This document shows, piece by piece, positions 25,713 through 33,757 of a DNA stretch of 64,000 nt (its first letter is position 1; every line of letters begins with the position of its first letter). The stretch covers positions 50,784 to 114,783 of the forward strand of contig DXIQ01000063.1 in assembly GCA_019112785.1 (NCBI GenBank). The letters are read 5' to 3'. The DNA comes from Candidatus Blautia stercorigallinarum. Lineage in GTDB: Bacteria; Bacillota; Clostridia; Lachnospirales; Lachnospiraceae. The position numbers and the translations under genes are program-made. The notes below the pieces were generated by a model. The model made no database searches. It saw only the letters and a list, made by a program, of their open reading frames with translations, and had not been told where the DNA came from.

Positions 25713-25850
25713 TGGGATACGCCCGGCAAGGGACTGCCGGGCTTGCACGAGCAGTATTTACCGGGCAACGGCCATCGAGTGGCAATGCCACCAGATGAGC
25801 GAAGTATCGCACAGATATAAACCGGGATTTTGCTTTTGAAATCATGAATA
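25713..25850 (+). other. Structured spacer between T-box terminator and trpX
   Basis: It holds a GCCCGGCA/TGCCGGGC hairpin (25721-25743 region) and a GTGGCA/TGCCAC palindrome near 25780-25793. No ORF of note. It has a loose resemblance to family A repeats (GGGCAACGGCCA...), too weak to claim. Confidence 0.4.
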
Positions 25851-25866
25851 AAAGGAGACAGAGAAA

Positions 25867-26892
25867 ATGAAAAAAAGAGTATTAGCAGTGATTTTAGGAG
25901 CAGCAATGATAACAGCAGGACTGGCAGGATGCGGAGGAAATACAGGAAGTTCCCAAAGCAGCAGTGAAGGAGAGAAAATGTATACTATAGGAATCTCTCA
26001 GTTTGCAGAGCACGGCTCTTTGGACAACTGCAGGGAAGGCTTTATCCAGGGACTGGAAGAAGAGGGACTGGTAGAGGGAGAAAATCTGAAGATCAAAGTA
26101 AGTAATGCGGATTCTGATACAGGAACCGCCGCTCAGATCGCCGATACCTTTGTGGCAGATAAGGTGGATCTGATCTGCGCTATTGCTACCCCCAGCGCCC
26201 AGGCTGCTTACAATTCAGCAAGAAATACAGATATCCCTGTGGTCTATACCGCAGTGACCAATCCGGAGGAAGCACAGCTGGCAGATGACGAGGGAATGCC
26301 GGTAGGAGCAGTGACAGGAACCAGCGATCAGCTTCCTGTAGAGGCTCAGCTGGCCATGATCCGGGAGATCCTTCCGGATGCTAAGACCATCGGTATCCTC
26401 TATACTACCAGCGAGGCTAATTCCGCTTACAGCATTACCCAGTATGAGAAATACGCAGAGGAATATGGTTTTACCCTGGAGACCGCAGGAGTTACCAATA
26501 CTTCAGAAGTTTCCATGGCAGCAGCCAGTCTTCTGGATAAGGTAGATTGTCTTACCAACCTTACAGATAATACAGTAGTAAGCGCTCTTCCTACAGTTTT
26601 GGATCAGGCTAACGAAAAGAACATCCCTGTATTCGGCAGTGAGATCGAGCAGGTAAAACGGGGATGTCTGGCAGCAGAAGGACTTGACTATGTGAATCTT
26701 GGGATCGAGACCGGAAAAATGGCGGCTCAGATCTTAAAGGGAGAAGCAAAAGCAGAAGATATGAAATATGAACTTCTCACAGACAGCAGTCTGTATATCA
26801 ATCAGGCAGTGGCTGATAATCTGGGAATTACCGTTCCGGATGATATGACCCAGAGAGCAGAAGAAACCTTTACAGAAATCTCTCAGGAATAA
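25867..26892 (+). CDS. trpX: Tryptophan ABC transporter substrate-binding lipoprotein
   Basis: 341 residues of the ABC_sub_bind (TrpX) family. The lipoprotein signal ends LAGCGG, followed by a serine-rich linker, then YTIGISQFAEHGSLDNCREGF, and the late segments ATPSAQAAYNSARNTDIPVVYTAVTNP (in part) and VFGSEIEQVKRGCLAAEGLDY. The leader is a tryptophan T-box, which makes tryptophan or a precursor the likely ligand. It is the first gene of trpXYZ. GGAGACAGAGAAA precedes the ATG. Confidence 0.9.
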   Translation: MKKRVLAVILGAAMITAGLAGCGGNTGSSQSSSEGEKMYTIGISQFAEHGSLDNCREGFIQGLEEEGLVEGENLKIKVSNADSDTGTAAQIADTFVADKVDLICAIATPSAQAAYNSARNTDIPVVYTAVTNPEEAQLADDEGMPVGAVTGTSDQLPVEAQLAMIREILPDAKTIGILYTTSEANSAYSITQYEKYAEEYGFTLETAGVTNTSEVSMAAASLLDKVDCLTNLTDNTVVSALPTVLDQANEKNIPVFGSEIEQVKRGCLAAEGLDYVNLGIETGKMAAQILKGEAKAEDMKYELLTDSSLYINQAVADNLGITVPDDMTQRAEETFTEISQE

Positions 26893-26922
26893 TAGGAAAG
26901 CAGATAACAGGAGGCATTAAAA

Positions 26923-27843
26923 ATGGATTTTGCGTTAAGTATACTGGAGCAGGGACTGATCTACGGGATCCTGGCCCTGGGCGTCTATATTACCTATAAA
27001 ATACTGGATTTTCCGGATCTGACAGTAGATGGAAGTTTTCCCCTGGGGTCGGCGGTGACAGCGTCCCTCCTGACCAAAGGGGTCAATCCTTACCTTTCTC
27101 TTCTGATCGCTTTTCTGGCGGGAGTCCTGGCAGGAACCTGTACAGGGCTGATCCACGTAAAAGGGAAAGTCAGGGACCTTCTTTCAGGAATTATTATGAT
27201 GACCGCTCTGTATACGGTAAATCTTATGATCGCAGGAAGCAATAATGTGCCTCTTTTTGCACAGGATACCATCTTCAGCAACAGCTTTCTGGAAGGGATC
27301 ACAGGAGGAAATATCCCAGGATATGCGGTGATCCTTCTGATCCTTTTAGTGGCGGTGATCAGCAAGCTGCTGCTGGACTTTTATCTGAAGACCAGATCCG
27401 GATATCTGTTAAGAGCAGTAGGAGATAATGAGCTTCTGGTGACCTCTCTGGCAAAGGATAAGGGAAATGTAAAGATCCTGGGACTGGCTATTTCCAATGG
27501 ACTGGTAGCCCTGTCAGGCTCTGTGTTCTGCCAGCAGCAGGGAGTCTTTGATATCTCTTCAGGAACCGGCTCCATGGTTATCGGTCTTGCCAGTGTTATC
27601 GTGGGAACCAGTCTTTACCGGGTAGTCAGCAAGATCGGTCCTTTCCGGAAAAAAAGTTATATTAAGGTGACTACTTTTGTGTTTGTGGGAGCTATTTTAT
27701 ACAAGGCCTGCACAGGTCTGGCCATCCGGTACTTTGTACCTCAGTCCATGAAAATGATCTCAGCCCTGTTCCTGCTGGCTGTGCTTCTTCTCATGCTGGT
27801 ATTTGACAATATGGATAAAAAGAAGGTGAAGAAAAATGCTTGA
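26923..27843 (+). CDS. trpY: Tryptophan ABC transporter permease
   Basis: 306 residues, about eight helices, of the branched-chain-type (BPD_transp_2) permease family: GILALGVYITYKILDFPDLTVDGSFPLG at the start and SGTGSMVIGLASVIVGTSLY in the later half (shown in parts). It lies between the binding protein and ATPase of the T-box operon and overlaps trpZ by 8 bp. It forms the membrane channel. Confidence 0.9.
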   Translation: MDFALSILEQGLIYGILALGVYITYKILDFPDLTVDGSFPLGSAVTASLLTKGVNPYLSLLIAFLAGVLAGTCTGLIHVKGKVRDLLSGIIMMTALYTVNLMIAGSNNVPLFAQDTIFSNSFLEGITGGNIPGYAVILLILLVAVISKLLLDFYLKTRSGYLLRAVGDNELLVTSLAKDKGNVKILGLAISNGLVALSGSVFCQQQGVFDISSGTGSMVIGLASVIVGTSLYRVVSKIGPFRKKSYIKVTTFVFVGAILYKACTGLAIRYFVPQSMKMISALFLLAVLLLMLVFDNMDKKKVKKNA

Positions 27844-28609
27844 ACTGCGTCACATTCATAAATATTATAACCCGGGAACAGTCAGTGAAATGTGCCTTTT
27901 CCAGGACTTTAACCTGGAGATCCAGAAGGGAGAATTTGTTTCTGTGGTAGGCAGCAACGGTTCCGGAAAGACTTCCATGCTGAACCTGATCTGCGGCAGT
28001 ATCGGCCTGGATGATGGTCAGATCCTGGTAGATGGAAAAGACATTACAAAACAAAAAGAGTATAAACGGCTGAAACGGATCGGCCGTGTTTATCAGAATC
28101 CGGCCATGGGTACCTGTCCGGAAATGACCATACTGGAAAATCTCTCAATGGCAGACTGCAAAGGCGGCTTTTTCGGCCTTCAGAGAGGAACGGATAAGAA
28201 AAGGATCCCTTATTACCGGGAGCTTCTTTCTCAGCTGGGGCTGGGGCTGGAAGATAAACTTTCAGTAAAGGTAGGAACACTTTCCGGAGGACAGCGCCAG
28301 GCCATGTCTCTCCTTATGTCTGCCATGACTCCTATTGATTTCCTGATCCTGGATGAACATACGGCGGCTCTGGATCCAAAGACGGCGGATCTGATCATGG
28401 AACTGACAGAAAAAATCGTAAGAGAGAAAAAACTGACCACTATTATGGTCACTCATAATCTCCGGTATGCGGTGGAATATGGAGATCGGCTTCTGATGAT
28501 GCACCAGGGAAAAGCTGTGATGGATATCGCCGGAGAAGAGAAGAAAAACCTTCAGGTAGAGGATATTCTGGACAAATTCAATACCATCAGCATTGAGTGC
28601 GGAAATTAA
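27836..28609 (+). CDS. trpZ: Tryptophan ABC transporter ATP-binding protein
   Basis: 257 residues with Walker A GSNGSGKTSMLN, signature LSGGQRQAMSLLMSAM, Walker B FLILDEHTAALD (a histidine replaces the usual proline in DEPT) and H-loop MVTHNLRYAVEYGD. The start overlaps trpY. It energises import. The DEHTAALD variant is common in TrpZ-type ATPases, so I do not take it as damage. Confidence 0.9.
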   Translation: MLELRHIHKYYNPGTVSEMCLFQDFNLEIQKGEFVSVVGSNGSGKTSMLNLICGSIGLDDGQILVDGKDITKQKEYKRLKRIGRVYQNPAMGTCPEMTILENLSMADCKGGFFGLQRGTDKKRIPYYRELLSQLGLGLEDKLSVKVGTLSGGQRQAMSLLMSAMTPIDFLILDEHTAALDPKTADLIMELTEKIVREKKLTTIMVTHNLRYAVEYGDRLLMMHQGKAVMDIAGEEKKNLQVEDILDKFNTISIECGN

Positions 28610-28655
28610 GGTGATTTTGTATAAATTCACGAATCTGAAATATAGGCTTGAAACT

Positions 28656-28799
28656 AACCATATATTGTGGTAACATTAGTGTCGCTGACAAAATGTAGTG
28701 GAGGTTGATGGGAATGGCACAAAATCGGCCATATATATTGCACGAACATTTTTGCAGCCGCAAAATCTAGTGGAGGTTGAAAGCATGACAACAGAAGAG
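28656..28799 (+). promoter_or_regulatory. Tandemly duplicated nrdJ control region with two NrdR boxes
   Basis: A 72-bp unit occurs twice (28656-28727 and 28728-28799). Each begins with an NrdR-box-like sequence (AACCATATATTGTGGT; GCCATATATATTGCAC; family consensus ACACWATATATWGTGT) and contains AAAAT(G/C)TAGTGGAGGTTGA, the ribosome binding site, at the same offset (28690-28708; 28762-28780). The boxes are therefore 72 bp apart, close to seven helical turns. The second unit supplies the real nrdJ start. Confidence 0.75.
28714..28770 (+). CDS. 18-codon upstream ORF in the duplicated nrdJ leader
   Basis: ATG 28714 follows the first GTGGAGG by 10 nt and reads MAQNRPYILHEHFCSRKI, ending in TAG 28768-28770, which overlaps the TAGTGGAGG ribosome binding site of nrdJ. 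It is a by-product of the duplication; whether it is translated or regulatory is unknown. Confidence 0.4.
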   Translation: MAQNRPYILHEHFCSRKI

Positions 28800-31070
28800 T
28801 GGTTGGGCAGTGAGAACCAGCTTGGTATGGACATCTGGACCAGAAAGTACTGCAATGAGGGCGAGGATTTTGAAGCCTGGATCCAAAGGATCAGCGGCGG
28901 AAACGAAGAAATAGGGAAGTATATCAAAGAAAAGAAGTTTTTATTCGGGGGAAGAATCTTATCCAACAGAGGACTGAACAAGCAGGGAAGAAAGGTTACC
29001 TATTCTAACTGCTATGTGATCGCTCCTCCGGAGGATAATATTGAGAGTATATTTGACTGTGCCAAAAAACTGGCAAGGACATACAGCTATGGCGGCGGAT
29101 GCGGAATCGATATTTCCAAATTAAGCCCAAGGGGAGCAAAAATCAACAATGCTGCAAAGGAAACCAGCGGCGCAGTATCCTTTATGGAACTGTATTCTCT
29201 GGTTACAGGCCTGATCGGACAGAACGGAAGAAGAGGAGCTTTAATGATCTCTATTGACTGTTCTCATCCGGATGTGCCGGAATTTATCGAATTGAAAACA
29301 GATCTGGAAAAGATCACAAAAGCAAATATTTCTGTGCGGGTTCATGAGGATTTTATGGAAGCCGTAAAGAAAAATGAAGAGTATACCCTGCACTATACCA
29401 GGGAGACTACGGGAGAAGTCATCGAAAAGAAGGTAAACGCCAGAGAGCTTTTCCGCAGGATCACAGAGACAAACTGGGATTACGCAGAGCCGGGAGCCCT
29501 GTTCTGGGACAGGATCACCAGCTGGAATCTCCTGAGCAACACAAAGGAATTTTCTTATGCGGGAGTAAATCCCTGTGCGGAGGAGCCTCTTCCTGCAGGC
29601 GGAAGCTGTCTGCTGGGAAGCGTGAACCTGGCAGAGTTTGTCCAGAATCCGTTTACAGACGAAGCCTTTTTTGATTTTGAAGGGTTAAAAGAGTGCGTAC
29701 AGGCTTCTGTCCGGGCTTTAAATGAGGTTCTGGAGGAAGGCCTTCCTCTTCATCCGCTCCAGGAGCAGAGAGACAGCGTAGAACAGTGGAGACAGATCGG
29801 TCTGGGGATCATGGGACTGGCTGACGCTCTCCTGAAGCTGGGCCTTACCTATGGGGAAGAAGACGCTGTGGAAATGTGCGACAAGATCGGATTTGCCATG
29901 GCAGATACGGCAATTGCAGCTTCTGCAAAGCTTGCAAAGGAAAAGGGAGCTTTTCCAAAGTGCAATGTGGACGAGATCATGTCCACTCCTTTCTTCCAGG
30001 CAAATACTACAGAGAAGACCAGGGAGCTGGTGAATAAATATGGTCTGAGAAACTCTCAGCTTCTTACTATAGCGCCTACAGGCACACTGTCTACTATGCT
30101 GGGAATTTCAGGAGGCATTGAGCCGGTATACGCCAATTATTATGTGCGCAAGACCGAGTCTCTCCATGGTACAGATGTATATTACAAAGTATATACCAAG
30201 ATCGTGGAAGACTATATGAAACAGCACGATCTGAAAGAGGTTAAAGAGCTTCCGGATTATTTTGTAACTGCTATGACTCTGGATTACCGTCAGAGGATCG
30301 ATATGCAGTCTGTATGGCAGAAACATATTGACGCTTCTATCAGCTCTACAGTAAACGTACCTAACAGTTTTACAGTAGAAGAGACAGAAAGCCTGTATCT
30401 CTATGCCTATGAACAGGGCCTGAAGGGAATCACTATTTTCCGTGACGGCTGCAAGAGAGTAGGTATCCTGAATACAGAGCAGAAGGAAGAGAAGAAAGAA
30501 AAGAAGGTAACTGCGGGAGAAGGCCTGAAGAGAGGCGAGATCCTTCTGGTTACCGATGATGTGGTAGGCAAGAAGAGAAAACTGATGACCGGCTGCGGAA
30601 GCCTGCACTGTATTGCTCTTTTTGATCCTCACACAGGAGCCCTTCTGGAGACTTATTTAAGTAAAGGATCTACCGGAGGATGCAACAACTTCATGGTGGG
30701 ACTTTCCAGAATGATCTCCATCAGTGCAAGAGGCGGCATTGACATCGAGACAATTGTGGATCAGCTTAATTCCAGCGGTTCCTGTCCTTCTTATACGGCA
30801 AGAAGAGTCACCAGAAAAGATACCAGCAAAGGAGCCTGCTGTCCAATGGCTGTAGGAAACGCTCTTATGGATATGTATAAAGAAATGCAGGCAGAACTGA
30901 ATCAGAAACAGGGAAAAGAGCCTATGAAGCCTAAAAAAGCTCCAAAGCCCAAGGCGGTGACTCCTGTGGAAGAGACAGACAAGATGTATTGTCCGGAGTG
31001 CGGAGAACCTCTGGTATTTGAAGAGGGCTGCAATATCTGCAAGAGCTGCGGATGGAGCAAATGCCATTAA
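28785..31070 (+). CDS. nrdJ: Class II (adenosylcobalamin-dependent) ribonucleotide reductase
   Basis: 761 residues from ATG 28785 (TGGAGGTTGAAAGC upstream). The frame is open further up (GTG 28698) but that part covers the NrdR boxes. Motifs: YSNCYVI near residue 85, SYGGGCGIDISKL, NGRRGALMISIDCSHPDV, the active-site NPCAEEPLPAGGSCLLGSVN, APTGTLSTMLGISGGIEP, and a C-terminal zinc ribbon CPECGEPL...CNICKSCGWSKC. It makes deoxyribonucleotides without oxygen dependence, using B12. No cobalamin riboswitch is visible; control seems to be by NrdR. A strong terminator follows. Confidence 0.93.
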   Translation: MTTEEWLGSENQLGMDIWTRKYCNEGEDFEAWIQRISGGNEEIGKYIKEKKFLFGGRILSNRGLNKQGRKVTYSNCYVIAPPEDNIESIFDCAKKLARTYSYGGGCGIDISKLSPRGAKINNAAKETSGAVSFMELYSLVTGLIGQNGRRGALMISIDCSHPDVPEFIELKTDLEKITKANISVRVHEDFMEAVKKNEEYTLHYTRETTGEVIEKKVNARELFRRITETNWDYAEPGALFWDRITSWNLLSNTKEFSYAGVNPCAEEPLPAGGSCLLGSVNLAEFVQNPFTDEAFFDFEGLKECVQASVRALNEVLEEGLPLHPLQEQRDSVEQWRQIGLGIMGLADALLKLGLTYGEEDAVEMCDKIGFAMADTAIAASAKLAKEKGAFPKCNVDEIMSTPFFQANTTEKTRELVNKYGLRNSQLLTIAPTGTLSTMLGISGGIEPVYANYYVRKTESLHGTDVYYKVYTKIVEDYMKQHDLKEVKELPDYFVTAMTLDYRQRIDMQSVWQKHIDASISSTVNVPNSFTVEETESLYLYAYEQGLKGITIFRDGCKRVGILNTEQKEEKKEKKVTAGEGLKRGEILLVTDDVVGKKRKLMTGCGSLHCIALFDPHTGALLETYLSKGSTGGCNNFMVGLSRMISISARGGIDIETIVDQLNSSGSCPSYTARRVTRKDTSKGACCPMAVGNALMDMYKEMQAELNQKQGKEPMKPKKAPKPKAVTPVEETDKMYCPECGEPLVFEEGCNICKSCGWSKCH

Positions 31071-31124
31071 GAGAAAACAGCAGCTCTGAAATCCTGGAGG
31101 AAGGCAGAGCAGTATGATATAGGA

Positions 31125-31181
31125 AAAGGCGGCCGCTGAAGAAATCTTACCATGAAGATTTTGAACAGCGGCTGCCTTTTT
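31125..31181 (+). terminator. Terminator after nrdJ
   Basis: AAAGGCGGCCGCTG (31125-31138) pairs with CAGCGGCTGCCTTTTT (31166-31181); a smaller GAAATCTT/AAGATTTT stem lies inside. Confidence 0.85.
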
Positions 31182-31214
31182 GATCATAGAGAAAACTATA
31201 AAAGGAGGAGAAAA

Positions 31215-31454
31215 ATGCGGCTGGAAAAGATACAGAAAGTTTTGAAAGAAAAAAAATTCCCATATACCTATACAGAAGAAGACGGCTGCGGCAGTATTGA
31301 TTTTGAATACCGGGGAGTGGTCTATCATGTGTGGGAATTTCAGGATCAGGACCAGTGGGGCGCGGAGACCAATGTACGGACCGTAGGACGCCATGAAGAC
31401 ATCCTGGGGGATTATGAGGAAGAGATCATAAAACTGATCAGTGGCTGGAATTAA
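31215..31454 (+). CDS. Conserved-looking small protein, function unknown
   Basis: 79 residues: MRLEKIQKVLKEKKFPYTY, then acidic TEEDGCGSIDFEYRGVVYHVWEFQD and a C-terminal YEEEIIKLISGWN. AAAGGAGG lies 6 nt before the ATG. There is no signal peptide or membrane helix; it looks like a compact alpha/beta cytoplasmic protein. The methyltransferase gene begins 22 bp downstream, so they are probably co-transcribed. I do not recognise the family. Confidence 0.75.
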   Translation: MRLEKIQKVLKEKKFPYTYTEEDGCGSIDFEYRGVVYHVWEFQDQDQWGAETNVRTVGRHEDILGDYEEEIIKLISGWN

Positions 31455-31476
31455 GAGCTGGAAGAGGTACAAACTG

Positions 31477-32205
31477 ATGAAGGAAAACAAATATGATGAT
31501 CCGGTGTTTTTTCAGAAATACAGTGAAATGAACCGGTCGAAATACGGTCTTCAGGGCGCCGGAGAGTGGCAGGAATTCCAGAAAATGATGCCTGATTTTA
31601 CAGATAAAGAAGTTCTGGATCTGGGCTGCGGCTATGGGTGGCACTGTGCTTACGGGGTACAGAAAGGCGCCGCAAAGGTACTTGGTATAGACCTTTCTGA
31701 AAAAATGCTCCGTCAGGCAGAAAAGATCAACAGCCATGAAAAGATCACTTATCAGAGAGCAGCTATGGAAGATCTGGAATTTCCAGACCATTCTTTCGAT
31801 ATTGTCCTCAGTTCCCTGGCTTTTCATTACGTAAAAGACTTTCCTGCCCTTGCAGAGAGGATCAGCAGATGGCTGAGACCGGATGGAACCTTTCTTTTTT
31901 CTGTGGAACATCCCGTATTTACCGCATACGGTTCCCAGGACTGGTACTATAATGAAAAAGGAGAGATCCTTCATTTTCCAGTGGATAATTACTATTACGA
32001 AGGAAAGCGGGAAGCCGTATTTCTGGGAGAAAAGGTCACAAAATACCACAGGACCCTGACTACCTATGTAAATACACTGCTGAAAAACGGATTTATCCTG
32101 GAAAATTTGGTAGAACCGGCTCCTCCGGAAAATATGATGGATCTTCCGGGGATGAAAGATGAGATGCGCCGGCCCATGATGCTGCTGGTCCGGGCGAAAA
32201 AATGA
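31477..32205 (+). CDS. Class I SAM-dependent methyltransferase
   Basis: 242 residues. SAM motif I VLDLGCGYGWHCAYG (about residues 47-61), VLGIDLSEKML, then DIVLSSLAFHYVKDF and a LRPDGTFLFSVEHPVF strand are those of Methyltransf_11 proteins. ATG 31477 has GAAGAGG 9 nt upstream. The substrate is unknown; the family includes ubiquinone/tellurite/small-molecule methylases. It ends 25 bp before a hairpin that is related to the 44.4-kb palindromic element. Confidence 0.85.
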   Translation: MKENKYDDPVFFQKYSEMNRSKYGLQGAGEWQEFQKMMPDFTDKEVLDLGCGYGWHCAYGVQKGAAKVLGIDLSEKMLRQAEKINSHEKITYQRAAMEDLEFPDHSFDIVLSSLAFHYVKDFPALAERISRWLRPDGTFLFSVEHPVFTAYGSQDWYYNEKGEILHFPVDNYYYEGKREAVFLGEKVTKYHRTLTTYVNTLLKNGFILENLVEPAPPENMMDLPGMKDEMRRPMMLLVRAKK

Positions 32206-32230
32206 ATATTGGCGAAAAAATGATATAGAA

Positions 32231-32287
32231 AAAGCGCTGCCGCATTAATCATATTCTCAATCTTGATTAATGCGACAGCGCCTTTTT
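32231..32287. terminator. Bidirectional terminator, short form of the family B (GCGACAG) palindrome
   Basis: AAAGCGCTGCCGCATTAATCA pairs with TGATTAATGCGACAGCGCC with flanking A and T runs. The arms share CTGYCGCATTARTCATATT and GATTAATGCGACAG with the 150-bp element at 44391-44542, but the middle of that element is missing here. Confidence 0.8.
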
Positions 32288-32303
32288 GTATGTTATTTGT
32301 GAT

Positions 32304-33461
32304 TTAATACCAGCGGACCATTGGGAAATCATTATTGATTCCTTTTGTCAGAAGAATCTGATGGATATCAATGATTCCGTTATGGAAGGTAGCTGCACAG
32401 GCGTTCAGATACATATCCCACATACGAAGGAAACGTTCGTCGAACATTTTCCGCTCTTCCTCTATATGTTTGTGGAAATTATCCGCCCAGCACAGAAGGG
32501 TCTTGTTGTAATGAAGACGGAGATTTTCCACATCCATGGTATGGAAATTATCCTCAGCCAGACAGGACAGGATCTCCCGGAGGCTTGGAATCGTTCCGCC
32601 CGGGAAAATATATTTTTTGATCCAGGGATCTCCGGCATGCTCTTTCAGAGCGCTGATAAAGTGAAGGAGGAATACGCCGCCTTCTTTCAGGACTTTGCTG
32701 ACACAGTCTACAAAAAGCTGGTAGTTTGGTCTGCCTACATGCTCGATCATACCTACGCTGACAACACGGTCAAAGGTATAGCCGCTTTTTGGAAGATCAC
32801 GGTAGTCCATGATCTCAGCTGTAAGGTAATCCTGAAGACCTTCCTTTTCAATACGGCGGTTAAATTCCGCGCACTGTTCTTTACTTAAGGTGATGCCTAC
32901 GCCTTTGATCTTGTATTTTTTTGCTGCTTCAATGAGTAAAAATCCCCAGCCGCAGCCAATATCCAGCAATGTCATACCTTCCTTCAGATTTAATTTCTGA
33001 AGGATATAATCTACTTTATTTACCTGAGCCTGATACAGGGTATCATCCGGGTTCTTGAAATAACCGCAGGAATAACTCATGGTTTCGTCCAGCCATAACT
33101 TATAGAAATCGTTTCCGATATCGTAGTGAGAAGTTACTTCTTTTTCCTGATTTTTCTTGGAAACAGATGTATGGATCAGTTTTTTCAGGGCAGATTCATT
33201 GGTGGAGAATTTCCCCATCTGTCCCAGAAAATGATCAAGGGCATAGTAAAGGTCTCCCTCAATTTCCAGATCTCCGTCCATGTAAGCTTCTCCAAGAGCC
33301 AGAGAAGTGCTGGTGAGAAGTTTTGTTTTTGGTATTGGTTTTTTAAAATCTACGGTAAATTCCGGTTCTCCTTCTCCGATAAGATATTCTTTGCCATTTA
33401 GTTTTACCTTAAAGGGATAGTCGTCAAATTTCCGCAGAAAGGTGATCATAATATCTTCCAA
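32304..33461 (-). CDS. cfa: Cyclopropane-fatty-acyl-phospholipid synthase
   Basis: 385 residues. SAM-binding motif LLDIGCGWGFLLIEAAKKY, GITLSKEQCAEFNRR, RVVSVGMIEHVGRPNY and FPGGTIPSLREI are diagnostic for Cfa, as is the ETMSYSCGYF segment. The enzyme transfers a methylene from SAM to unsaturated acyl chains of membrane lipids. The start is probably TTG 33461, since GGAGG lies 8 nt upstream of it on the minus strand; ATG 33449 has no well-placed site. It is transcribed alone, convergent to the methyltransferase gene. Confidence 0.92.
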   Translation of the reverse strand: MEDIMITFLRKFDDYPFKVKLNGKEYLIGEGEPEFTVDFKKPIPKTKLLTSTSLALGEAYMDGDLEIEGDLYYALDHFLGQMGKFSTNESALKKLIHTSVSKKNQEKEVTSHYDIGNDFYKLWLDETMSYSCGYFKNPDDTLYQAQVNKVDYILQKLNLKEGMTLLDIGCGWGFLLIEAAKKYKIKGVGITLSKEQCAEFNRRIEKEGLQDYLTAEIMDYRDLPKSGYTFDRVVSVGMIEHVGRPNYQLFVDCVSKVLKEGGVFLLHFISALKEHAGDPWIKKYIFPGGTIPSLREILSCLAEDNFHTMDVENLRLHYNKTLLCWADNFHKHIEEERKMFDERFLRMWDMYLNACAATFHNGIIDIHQILLTKGINNDFPMVRWY

Positions 33462-33688
33462 GTTTCCTACCTCCAGTTAAAAATTTGCTGCGATGCTATG
33501 GGAATACTGCATATAAAAACTGCCAATTGTAGCACCATAATTATTTTAATCCTGAAAAAAAACAACTTCAAGGCGCTAATAGACGAAAATTACAGACAAT
33601 ATTTCAGAAATTATTATAAAAGTGACGAATAACAGATCAGGGTCGATGTTTAAAATGACAGACTGTGTATTTACAGAAAAACAAACAA

Positions 33689-33747
33689 GTGTCTTGTCAC
33701 ATGTAAAAACATGGTGTATAATTCCTGTTAAAATTGTGTTAACAGGA
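33689..33747 (+). promoter_or_regulatory. nadABC promoter with candidate NiaR operator and leader palindrome
   Basis: -35 TTGTCA (33694-33699), 17 bp, -10 TATAAT (33717-33722). GTGTCTTGTCAC (33689-33700) overlaps the -35 and resembles the GTGTCTTGACAC core I recall for NiaR sites. Downstream, CCTGTTAA-AATTGTG-TTAACAGG (33724-33746) is a perfect 8-bp inverted repeat that runs into the AGGAGGGG ribosome binding site. The operator role is inference. Confidence 0.7.
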
Positions 33748-33757
33748 GGGGACAGGG

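Noticed and set aside
25713..25850. Another family A copy downstream of the T-box
   Set aside because: Only GGGCAACG and a small palindrome are shared; the rest does not fit the flanks, so the likeness may be chance.
28698..28784. Longer nrdJ starting at GTG 28698
   Set aside because: The extension covers the second NrdR box and the duplicated leader; ATG 28785 has its own strong ribosome binding site and begins the family-like sequence.
28610..28784. Cobalamin riboswitch before the B12-dependent reductase
   Set aside because: No B12-box (GCCACTG) or the long conserved aptamer core is present; the region is explained by two NrdR-box units.
33622..33757. Small plus-strand gene upstream of nadA
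   Set aside because: The frame overlaps the nadA promoter and leader palindromes and shows no ribosome binding site.
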